Shown here one piece after another: positions 31,529 through 40,918 of a DNA stretch of 64,000 nt. The notes under the pieces are model-generated. The model searched no databases and was not told the DNA's origin. It worked only from the letters and a program-made list of their open reading frames with translations. The translations under genes and the position numbers were made by a program. Location: the NCBI GenBank assembly GCA_002964805.2, contig PUDQ02000003.1, forward strand, positions 1,054,001-1,118,000. Reading direction: 5' to 3'. Every line of letters starts with the position of its first letter. The stretch's first letter is position 1. This DNA comes from Trametes villosa (taxonomy: Eukaryota > Basidiomycota > Agaricomycetes > Polyporales > Polyporaceae).

Positions 31529-33140
31529 GGTGCAGAAGGCTGGCGGTAGGCGAGAGAGTTGCTGAGGGAAGTAGCGGTGGAAGGATGGGGATACCGGCAG
31601 ATCGTCCCAGCTTATATACAGCCGCGCCATACGCCGGCGCACATGGGTGCGCCCTGCGCCAAGGGCCCTCCCAAAGCGTGAAGTCCGTTCGCCTGCAGAG
31701 GCCACCCACTCCGAGTGACGCACGCTGCACGCAAGGTGACGCCTAGCGGCGTGAACACCGCCTTCGTCATGCTTCACGGCTCAATCCGCCGTCGATCTCT
31801 CCCGCCTGGTGGTCCGGGCCCCGTCGCAATCTGACGTCGGTGCCCTGAACGCTCTGGAGGCAGGAGGGGTGCCGCGGGCGCTTTGTGGCATCACTTGGCG
31901 TGACGAGGGGGCGCATCCGTGAGGATGACAGCGGGTAGGGCGGGAGCTGTGGGCAGTTCATCAGCGACAGTCGGGATGCTGACAGGTAGGGGCCCGACCC
32001 ACGATGTTGTACATCGGGCTCGATTCGACGCATCTCGTCAGGGCGCCGTGAATCGAGCGCAAAAGGCGCGACCCCACGGTCCGGACCCGGCGGACCCAGT
32101 GCTCGGCGCACGTGGAAGGTGGGAGGCTTGCAAAACTGGCGCGTCGCCAAAATGCGGCCCCGTCGGGCAGGGGTGCGGATGTGCGTCGCTCAAACCTCCG
32201 GATCGGGTAATAGGCGGTATGGGTCCGCGATTCCCGAGAAAGACGGGCGCGGGTCGATTTTGAACCAGGCGGGACCAGGAGCGAGCAAGATCGATCGGCT
32301 GAGATCTCTTGTGCAATGACGACCGCCTTGGTCAGAATCGAGATGACATTGGCTCGGTGTGCGCGTTCTATAGAGCGATGCTGAATGGCAGAGCGACTTT
32401 AGTAGGACGACCTAGACAGCGCTACTTCTGGAAGACAGCACTCGACCCACGGAAGCCTACGAAGATGTAATTGAGCTCAAAATGAGAAGACTGAATGTAT
32501 GGCTGAGCTCACTAGCAGCGGTACCGCAAGCGCGCCCGATGGCCTCCACACCCAAACGCGGAAGCGAGCCCCAAGCGAACGTGCCTGCCCCGCAAGACGA
32601 TCGATCGCCCTGTCAACTGCTCGAGTGTCCAGCGGTGCCTCTGCACGACTATTCCGGGATGGCGTGCGCACGATCATAGAGCGCCTGAGGCGCCGCCTCT
32701 CGAGCTTGTCATCTCGCCCGTACCATCCCGCTTGGCATGACGAGGGCGCCAGGTTCTTGACAGGCGGATCTGCGGATGCGCCGCTCGAGGCGGGAGCTGA
32801 GGTGAGACGCTCGCGGCCGCCATCGTCCGGGACGACGCGGCGTCCGGCGGGTGCGGTTGTCGTGCGCGGAGGCTGTCGGGGGGCGCCGCGGGTCGCGCGC
32901 CGGGCGACCAAAGGGCGAACGGGCGCTGGTCCCTCGATGACGCGCCGAGTCCTTGTGTGGCCAGTGACGCGCCCTCCTGTGTGGGCTGGACTTTGCCGTT
33001 GAGCACGAGCGGGCGCGGGAGGTATAAGAGCCTTACCGCATTCCCCGACAAATCTCATCCTCACCTCGCCTTCCACCGGCATCACTCCAATCCGCGCTCA
33101 CCGCTTGATTCTCGTGATCACCGCCTCGCACTCCACCATC
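31529..33140. promoter_or_regulatory. divergent promoter region of pair 3
   Basis: This 1.6-kb spacer lies between the divergent A- and B-type Thr-rich genes, with TATA boxes at both ends (31618-31611 minus, 33023-33028 plus). A 202-codon minus-strand open frame at 32477-33085 is Arg/Pro-rich without family features and is not called. Confidence 0.45.
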
Positions 33141-33739
33141 ATGGTTCCGTCCAAGTTCGCCACCCTTCTCGCGATTGCGCTCACCGCTTTCGTCGGTGTC
33201 GGTGCTGAGAGTGAGTGTCTGCCGTTGTCTACAGCCCGACATGGCTGCTGACGAGGTCAACAGCCTGCCCCCCGCCCGCCACCACCACGACGGTGATCAC
33301 GTTCGTCCCGAACTTCACGGTCCAGTCCACCACCACCACCGTCACCACCACCGCGGGCAACAACAACAGGAAGCGCCAAGAGATCACCACCACCGAGACC
33401 GAGACGGACACGTCGACGAACACGCTCACCGAGACCGGCACGGTCACGGAGACGCAGACCGTCCCCGCGACGGTGACGGTCACCAACACGGTCACCTCCA
33501 CGTCGACGACGACCTCCACCAGCACGACGACCTCCACCAGCACGACCACGGACGTGACGAGGACGACTTCGACCTCGCTCGCGACGAGCACTCGGGCGGT
33601 CAGCTCGACGTCGACGACGACGTCGACCGACACCGAGCCGCGCACCCGGACGGCGGCCACTACCACCGTGTTCACCACCACCACGGTGCCCGTCTACACC
33701 TTCGACCCCCGTACCACCGCGACCCGCCAGCGTGGCTGA
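33141..33739 (+). CDS. secreted Thr-rich protein, B-type (pair 3)
   Basis: This is a secreted Thr-rich protein (181 aa). Exon 1 (33141-33210) encodes a signal peptide (MVPSKFATLLAIALTAFVGV). After the phase-1 intron, exon 2 (33264-33739) starts with the single Cys (TCPPPATTTT). A short beta-like stretch (VITFVPNFTVQ), the tribasic site NNNRKRQEI and a T-S-T/T-E-T repeat region follow, ending TRQRG. The order Cys-Pro, Thr-rich strand, Asn/Gly-rich loop with dibasic site, Thr-rich tail matches the B-type genes at 8166 and 14393. The acceptor at 33263 was chosen because the earlier AG (33233) leads to a stop. A TATA box is at 33023-33028. The right-hand KDZ transposon begins about 240 bp after its stop. 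Confidence 0.76.
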
Positions 33740-33978
33740 GCGGCTCGGTGAGCCTGAGTAGAGGCGTATTAAGCGGAGTTCATAGCAGGATTGAAAGAAT
33801 GTCGGCACCTTCTCAATGTATCATACTCGTCTCGTCTCATGCTTTATGTTTGACTGTGAACAATTATCGAATTCGCTTCGCTGCTACTACCTTGTTATCA
33901 CTGTCCATTATCTGAGTGACGCGCTCTTTCTGCGCATACCAGATGTCGGGATTCACAAGACTTTTTTTAATCCATTAT

Positions 33979-34004
33979 ATATTTTCATTACTTAATGCAA
34001 ATGG
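33979..34004. repeat. KDZ element, left terminal inverted repeat
   Basis: ATATTTTCATTA followed at once by CTTAATGCAAATGG. It pairs with the right end (47626-47589) apart from an 11-12 nt insertion there. Confidence 0.6.
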
Positions 34005-34029
34005 CTCATAACACACTCCATGGAGTATA

Positions 34030-34295
34030 CTACCGTTGATTATCTGCGTTCGGTCAGTTGTCCCTCAGAGTGTGATAATCATGCAATAATGGCACCCGTA
34101 GCACTCGTGCTGATGACATTGAGGCTATCACTGTGGCAGTAGATTATCACAAGTCGTGTATTATCATATGATCATCGCGGTTCACAGACACACACTGGGA
34201 GAGACCGCGAATTGGATGGTAGGTAATAATCGTTCATAACAGACTGTTACAGTTTCTCGGGTACGCGCAATGTTCCATGATAATCGTACACTAAA
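34030..34295. repeat. KDZ element, left subterminal motifs
   Basis: This AT-rich stretch has repeated GATTATC/GATAATC motifs, e.g. near 34038, 34073, 34141, 34158, 34224 and 34280. They are likely transposase-binding sites by analogy with other DNA transposons. Confidence 0.5.
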
Positions 34296-34313
34296 CGACG
34301 TCACAGGCCATAC

Positions 34314-37025
34314 CTAAGCCTTCCTTCCCTTGCCCTTGGTCTGAGTGCGAGTCTGTCTTTGAGTGGTGGCGGTCTGTGCCCGGGTGTTTCGCGATGAAGA
34401 TGCCGCGCTGGTAGCACCCCGCGCCCGAGTGCGTTGTCTGTAGCAGGATTAGGCATCACGCAATGGTAGATCACGCGTTTACTACTCACTTCGGTGCCGT
34501 GTTCTGCTCTTTAGCAGCCTTCTTTGCGGCTGCGCGTCCTCGAGTCGATACTGTCTGTTCGATGTTCTCCTCTTCTCCGCTGGGGGATGGCTCGCGACGG
34601 GCCTTCTTGGTCGGGCGGCGGCGCACGCCAGACGACGCCCTGCGCTTCCGCTTCACAGGAGCGCGGCTTCTGGCAGTGCTCGTGCCCTCGTCCTGCTCGT
34701 CCTCGTCCTCGCCCTCACCCTCACCCTCGCCCTCGCCCTCGCTCTCCTGCTCCTGCTCCTGTTCCTGCTCGTCCTCGTCTTCGTCCTCGTCCTCCGACTC
34801 CTCCTCCCCGCTCTCCGTTGCCGCAGGCGTCGACTGTCCCTTCTTGGTTGGGCCACGGCGCGAGCCGACTGCTGACGTGCGCTGACGCTGGGTGCGAGGA
34901 CGAGCCACCGTGCTGGTGGTGCTCTCGTCATCCTCGTCCCCTTCACCCTCACCCTGTGCCTCACCACCCCCTCCCTGCGCACTGACGAGCTCGGTGTTCT
35001 CCCCACCAGCCGCATCTGTCGTGTGACTGCCCTCGCCCTCGTCCTCCGGCTTGGGACTATTCTCCCTGCTCTTCCCGTCCTCCGCCTGCGAATGGTGCGC
35101 AAGTTCGTCCACATCTTCCTCGATCTGCACGGAACCCGCTGCGCTTTGCTCCGACCTCGCCTCCGGTGAGGGTCTGTCAGTTGTCGCAGTGGACGCGCGG
35201 GTGACCAGACTGGCGATGGGTGGTTGGTCGAGCGGTTGTCCGCCCTCGTCGCGCTCGCTAGCTAGTTCCGCGATTGTTGGGAGAGATGGCATTCGAGATT
35301 CAGAGCGCACCCGCGAAGTCCCTGCTGGGGTTGGGCTGATCCGGGCGGGTGACACGAACGCTGTGACACGCCTGATGGTGGGCGTCGACGGCACTGGAGG
35401 CTGGGTTCCCCGATCGTTGGGCACGAATGCGAACGCGTCATCGGTGTCTTGGGCGTCGTGGATCCTGCCGTGGAGATTCACGATCTGCACTAAGTTCAAT
35501 GTGGCGGGATCCGTGACGTCTTGCCAGTCCGCTGCGAGTTCGCGTGTAGGTTGAAGGGACGAGAAATCCAACGGATGGGGAATATTGCCTTCATACGCGT
35601 AATCTAGAAACCCGTTGTTAGTCAACGTCAAGGTTAAGTGGCTGTAGCCGAACATACCCCACAAGGCGTTGAAGTACGCGCTGAGTACTTCTGCTGCCTG
35701 CGCGCGATTCCAGTCGTCGTCCCAAGGCGGAAGCATGGGTCGCCCGGATGGCTCATATGCGAGCCTGTCGTCCCGGCGACGCGGGTTCGCAGCTGCAACG
35801 GCGGTCAGTATATTTCCATGCTGCTGTTGGGCGCGGCTTACGGAGTACTTCGTTGGCGTAGTTCACCCAACGTTCCTGCTCGCTAGCTGGGGCGCCGCCA
35901 TCGTAGTCTATGAAATTGACATCGCCGAGGGTGTCGCCGGTACAGAACCTGTAAGGTGGTCTGTCAGTTCGCGAAGCTAGTCATGATGAGCGAGCGATAC
36001 ATACTGCTCCGTTTCGACCTGCCCGTCGCGTGTTCGAATGGCGTATCGCACGGCGAAGACCGCGGCGCCGATTTGCTGTGGGCCGAAGCCACACAGGCCG
36101 CGCAGGCTCTGAGCGATGAGCTCGCCAATCCCTTGTTGATTACTGCGGATCATTGTCAGCTACACGAACGTTCGGGCATTCACACTACTCACTTGAAGCA
36201 CTGGTCGTCGTTGTCAAGCCGAGTCTCCTTGACTTCGGCGGCCCGCGCTTTCCACGCCTCTTGCTCCTCCGCCGGCAAAGCTGCGAAGAGCTGGGCTACA
36301 ATCCTCTGACGATGCCCTATGTCCCCGCCGTTCCGAGCCTGCTCCACCTCGTCATGGTGTGCCTTGGCCCACAGCGATTGCGCAGACGGTGCCCGACTCT
36401 TCATGTTGTTGAAGATGCTGTGGGTCTGCGTCGGTTTCTCTTCAAGCTCGTCGTCTCCTACGTCCTTCGGCGTGGCGTTGCGATGATTCCAAAACCAGTT
36501 CTGGACCGCCTGGAAGAAGAGTTAGTGTCGATGCAATACCCTCGACGTACTACTTACGTTGCGGACATCCTCGCAACCGTGTTTCGGGAAGTCGTAGTTG
36601 TCGGCCACATAGTTGGCGATCTTTGCGGCGTATTTGGCGCGCGTATCGTTCCCTTTGGTCGATTTCGCTTGATAGATAGGAAGGTGGATATTGAGGTGTT
36701 TCTCCGCCTCGACGTGTGCAGCCCAATATACGCGCACCGCGCGCGGTTTGCCAGAGGCGGAGTTGGACTGCTTCGGGGGCGGGTCTTCGCTGTCGGACAA
36801 GGGTGGGCGAACCTTCAGTTTCCCCTTCCCGCGGGTCTTCTTGGGCTTCTTGGTCGGTGGCGAGTCGCTTTCCGCAGGCTCGTCTCCTGGCGACTCCTCC
36901 GTGTCGGAGAGGACGACCTTGCGCTTGTGGAGCCTTCGATTGGCAGGAACTGCGTTCGTCTCCTCATCGTCCGACGGAGGGCCGGGACTAGCAAGTCGTT
37001 GCTGCGCCTGCGATTTGGGCGGCAT
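34314..37025 (-). CDS. KDZ accessory protein with homeodomain-like and HMG-like segments
   Basis: Six exons on the minus strand (37025-36558, 36509-36193, 36142-36005, 35948-35842, 35792-34490, 34437-34314) give 818 aa. The N-terminus is Ser/acid/Lys-rich (PPTKKPKKTRGKGKLK, NLS-like). A junction of exons 1 and 2 creates CEDVRNAVQNWFWNHRN, which resembles helix 3 of a homeodomain. It is followed by SAQSLWAKAH...LPAEEQEAWKARAAEVKE, which resembles an HMG-box-like helical pair. A conserved-looking middle region (IGELIAQSLRGLCGFGPQQI, GDVNFIDYDGG, WNRAQAAEVLSAYFNALWGM) leads to a long low-complexity acidic and basic tail with many Glu-Asp and Lys-Arg runs. It is probably a nuclear DNA-binding partner of the transposase. 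HMG-like proteins are known companions of KDZ elements; the precise role is inferred. Confidence 0.7.
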
Positions 37026-37452
37026 CGGGCGGAGAGGATTCGTCGTTCGATGTCGGTGGTGGTAGGAGGAAGCAAGGTTGGACGGATGTGAGTGCCGTCG
37101 TCGACGGGATGTTGAAGTTGAAGTGGACGGGTGGTTGGGTTTCAGGGTCGTGTGCCGTGTACTCAACCAGTCCGTGGCCAGGACAATGCTCATACCACAA
37201 TGCCCCCTCCGACGTGGCTACGCCGATCCGGAGGCGTTGAGGCTCCGGCTCCATCACCCGTGGCTAGTCCCCCTCAGCCATTGTCTTCCGTAGGGCGCGT
37301 GCGGTGCCATTATGGCCTTGTCTTACCCCCCTCCACATCTGGTAGACCGACGTAGTACCCCCGCCGCCCCGGTTCGCCAAGCGTGAGGCCTGGGCTTGTT
37401 GTCCTACCCGTCCTCCAGCGCAGCGTGCCATCGGCGCTCAAGGGATGGGTTG

Positions 37453-37999
37453 ACCCGTCGGGCGCATGCGTCACGCGTCCCAAGCGCATACGACGCGTCC
37501 TGAGCGTGTACGACGTGTCCCGAGAGTGTCCGGCGCGTGTATGTCGCGTCCAGCGCGTATGCGACGCGTCCTGAGGTTGTGCGACGTATCCCGAGCGTGT
37601 ACGACCGGTCCGGCGCGTGTACGACGAGTCCAGCGCGTATGCGACCCGTCCCAAGAGTGTACGACGCGTCCGGCGCGCGTGCAAGACGTCCTGAGCGTGT
37701 ACGACGCGTCCGGGGCGTGTGCGACGTGTCCAGAGAGTATTCGGCGCGTGTACGTCGCGTCGAGCGCGTATGCGACACGTCCGGCGCGCGTGCAAGACGT
37801 CCCGAGCGCGTACGACGCGTCCGGCGCGTGTACGACGCGTCTGGCGCGTGTACGACGCGTCCGGCGCGTGTACGACGTGTCCCGAGAGCGTACGACGCGT
37901 CCGGCGCGCGTGCGACGCGTCCGGAGCGTGTACGACCCGTCCTGGACGCGTGCGGGGCCTCCTGATCGTGCGCGACGCGTCCCGATGGCATGCCGGGCG
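37453..37999. repeat. CpG-rich 20-bp minisatellite inside the KDZ element
   Basis: About 27 tandem copies of a 20-bp unit, consensus ACGCGTCCGGCGCGTGTACG (six CpG per unit), with single-base variants and no indels over long stretches, e.g. 37800-37940. Both strands show long open frames only because 20-bp repeats shift frame regularly. It lies between the divergent flanks of the two minus-strand accessory genes. Confidence 0.85.
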
Positions 38000-38149
38000 T
38001 CATGAAGCCACACTTGTCGTGTGCAGCGTGTCCCTGTAGTGTACAATCCCCTCCTCAACGCGTCCGACGCGTGGTTCAACGTATCTTCTGCTAATACATA
38101 AAGGCAGGTCATACAAATATATCTAATTGTCGTACTTGGGGTCGTCCGT

Positions 38150-39433
38150 CTATTCCGAATCCGACAACTCGATCACGTCCTGTCGCGCCAGCTTCTTAAC
38201 GCGGGAGGGCGGCGGGATGTCCTCATCGTCGCTGATGGTGAGATCTATGATCTCGCGAGTGTCCACCGGAGAGGGGGCCTGAGCGCGCACACGTCGCGAG
38301 GAGCTGCCCTGCTCGTCACGCCGAGGTCGCTTGGATGGACCGGCGGAGGGCGAGCGCGGTCTCTTGGCGCGGCGGGTGTCCGTCCCGGTGGGCGCGTGGA
38401 TGACGGAAGATGCACTGACCGCCTCGTGGGAGCGGGATGGAGAGTTGTCGGCGGCCACGGCTCGGAAGCTGGGGAGGGCGCTGTTGGCGGCCACGCCTAG
38501 GATGCTGGGGAGGGGTCGGGAGAAGGGCGGCAATACAAAGTCCTTGTAGAACTGGAGGTCCAGCAGGTCGAAGAGACCCGCTTTCCGGTACAGGCGTCCT
38601 TCCCCGGGAAGGAGACACTGCGTGTCGTTACGCGTGAACTTGACGAATTGCTTGTGCCCTTCGCTCCACATCTCCAGCCGCACCTGACGTCCGCCGTCTG
38701 GGTGCGCCGCCAAGCTGTCCGCGAAATTGGTCTGCGTCAGTCGCATGTTGATGAGCCCGTCGTCTGAAAGGCCTTCCACGACGAAGCGCGCGGGCGGGGC
38801 GTGTTCCTGGGGTATTGTTAACGCCAGCGCAATCTCATCAAGCACCCACTAACCTTCAGATAGACGTATATGTTGACGTCGTGACGCGCCTTCCTTGGCC
38901 GACCGACGGAGCGCGAGTCACCGCTGTCGGGCGTACGCGATACACTCGGGGTCGCGGGCAGAGACCTAGCAGCGCGGCGAGTGCTAGAGGTCGACGGGGT
39001 GTTGGGAAGAAGCAACCGAAAGACCCCGCCTCCTGCGAACGGCGGATTGGCCAGCAGCGGTGCTGCCTGGGCGGCCTCCTGTCGGCAGAACTGTGCGAAC
39101 CCGGCGTCGGCGTAAGGGGCTGGGTGCAGGTTGGCGATCTCCTGTAGGCAGTTCCTCCGGTCGCGGGGAGTCATCTGCTCGGCGAGCTTGGTGCAGTGGA
39201 ACTCGCACTTCTCTTCGTTCAGACACTGCGGGGTTGTCAGTTGTGTAACTCACAATCCAGATGCCTAGACTTACGATCTCGACGGCCATGCCGACGGTGC
39301 GACGGTTCGTTCGCCCGTAGCTAGCGTTGACCATATGCGCGGCGCCGAAGCGACACGCATGTAGCGCCGCGTTCATGCGGGAGCGGAGGGGGAGGTAGCG
39401 TTGGATGATGGCTGATACTCGGCCGTCCGACAT
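38150..39433 (-). CDS. KDZ accessory protein with two SUMO-interaction-like motifs
   Basis: Three exons (39433-39275, 39225-38854, 38806-38150) give 395 aa. I do not recognise a named domain. Exon 2 holds a Cys/His cluster (CLNEEKCEFHC...RRNCLQ...FAQFCRQE) that could bind a metal. It is followed by a Ser/Thr/Arg-rich linker and a central folded-looking part (FVVEGLSDDGLINMRLTQTN, VRLEMWSEGHKQFVKFTRND, GLFDLLDLQFYKDFVLPPF). The C-terminus is basic, with NLS-like KRPRSPSAGPSKRPRRDEQ, and ends in two acidic-flanked hydrophobic motifs, IIDLTISDDED and DVIELSDSE. Both have the form of SUMO-interaction motifs. It lies upstream of the HMG-like gene on the same strand inside the element. The function is unknown. 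Confidence 0.7.
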
Positions 39434-40918
39434 CGTTGGGGAAAGATGAAGATAGCGGTCTTCGTGCAGTGTGCTGGGCTTTACATAGGGAGCGCGAACA
39501 ATGCAAGGCTCGAGCATGGCTAATTAGCCACGCTCCACTGCGCGGGAGGACAATGCACGAGCCCTGGGGCCAACCGAATCTCGATATCGATCGCCAGGAG
39601 GGGAGGGGTGTGTGGGGTGGCAGCCGATAAGGACTTCCGTGGGTGTAGTAGCAGTCCACGGTATGTACGCGGGTTCTTGACCGCACTTCGGCCAGGCCAG
39701 GGGAATGGGCACTCGAGGACTCAGAGTCGTTCGAGTAGCCCAGGCGGGACACATAGTCCGGCCGATGGGGTAGGGGTAGGGGGGAATAGGGGAGGGGAGA
39801 GGTGTTGTGTAGATAGCACCTGCTAGGGACAAACATCAGTGTGCAGAAGCACTACACGACGTACCTCGCGTGCCAGTCCCATGTTCTCCTCAGCTATACA
39901 TTCCCGCTCTCTTTCCCATCATCCGCCCTAGTCCACCGACGCGTGCACGAGCGCGTGCTTGTTTTCGCCCAGCGCGTGCATTTAAGCGGGCGTGAGGTTG
40001 CCTGCAGGTGAGTTCGAAGTGTCAGTATGTTCGCATGCCCGAGTGCCCTAGTGCGAGAAACTCACTGTCTGAGCGTATACCGAGTCTATACCGTGTTCCA
40101 GGTAGGCCGAGATAGTGAGAAGCGAGTACAGCTAGATAGAGACCCGAGGGCGGGCGCAGGCGGGTGTAGAGAGAGAGAGCGGTTCGAGACTTAGCGTTCG
40201 CGCCGCGACAAGTCTCAGGCGCTCGTTTGCGGGCCCGAAATCCAGGTAAGTTCGCGTTACCCTCACGGTAGGCCAATTCAAACCCAGACCTAGACGAGCA
40301 TGTTAGTAAGTAGGGCGGGGCTCGAACGGCTTGTAGCTCGCGACTTACGGGAGCGCCAGGTGTACTTAGTTGCGACGTGAAGTTCTGCCCACGGGCGCTC
40401 AGGAGGTGTCCGTGGGAGTTTGCCCTTCAGCTCACCACCGCCAACGACGCTCTCCTCGCCGTCCTCCTCGTTGCTCTGCTCCCCTCTGACCCTCGTTCAC
40501 CCGTCTCCCCGACTACCAGCCAACTGCTCGCCTCTCGCCCGCTCGCGCACTCCGTATCTCGCCCGCCCCCGCACTCACACTCCGCACCTCGCACCCCGCA
40601 CCCCGCGCGCCGCTCTCGCCTCACGCCGCCCCAGGCGTTCTCGGTTTGCGCAACACCGCCGCTTGTAAGTCCTCGGCCCCCGCCCGCACATGAAGATCAA
40701 ATTACTAACCCCGGAGGCATAGTAATCCTTCCCCTCCCTCTCGCAGGTACACTCCGATCGTCCCGAGAACGACTTTGAGTCCTCTCGGGTGATCAAGGCA
40801 CTCCACCTCTGGGTCGAGTGCGCCTCAAGATCTCCTCGACGCAGGACTGCCCCGCGTACTCGGACATCATACGTAGATTAGGCCTAGTAGTAGTACACGT
40901 TACAATATCCCTCTCATC
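39434..40918. promoter_or_regulatory. divergent spacer inside the KDZ element
   Basis: This 1.5-kb spacer lies between the minus-strand and plus-strand accessory genes and presumably holds both promoters. It includes a C/T-rich stretch at 40430-40660. A 133-codon open frame at 40377-40778 shows only low-complexity Pro/Ser/Arg sequence and is not called. Confidence 0.4.

Noticed and set aside
32477..33085. 202-codon minus-strand open frame in the pair-3 spacer
   Set aside because: It is Arg/Pro/Ala-rich without domain, signal or splice support, as expected in GC-rich spacer DNA.
37450..38000. CRISPR-like array
   Set aside because: The units are directly adjacent 20-bp repeats without spacers, in a eukaryotic genome. 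It is a minisatellite.
37404..38112. Several 140-213 codon open frames on both strands with repeating Arg-Thr-Arg-Ala peptides
   Set aside because: They are a by-product of the 20-bp minisatellite, which lacks stops in most frames. Every frame is equally repetitive.
40377..40778. 133-codon open frame inside the KDZ element spacer
   Set aside because: It is mostly Pro/Ser/His/Arg low complexity from a C-rich stretch, with no splice or start support.
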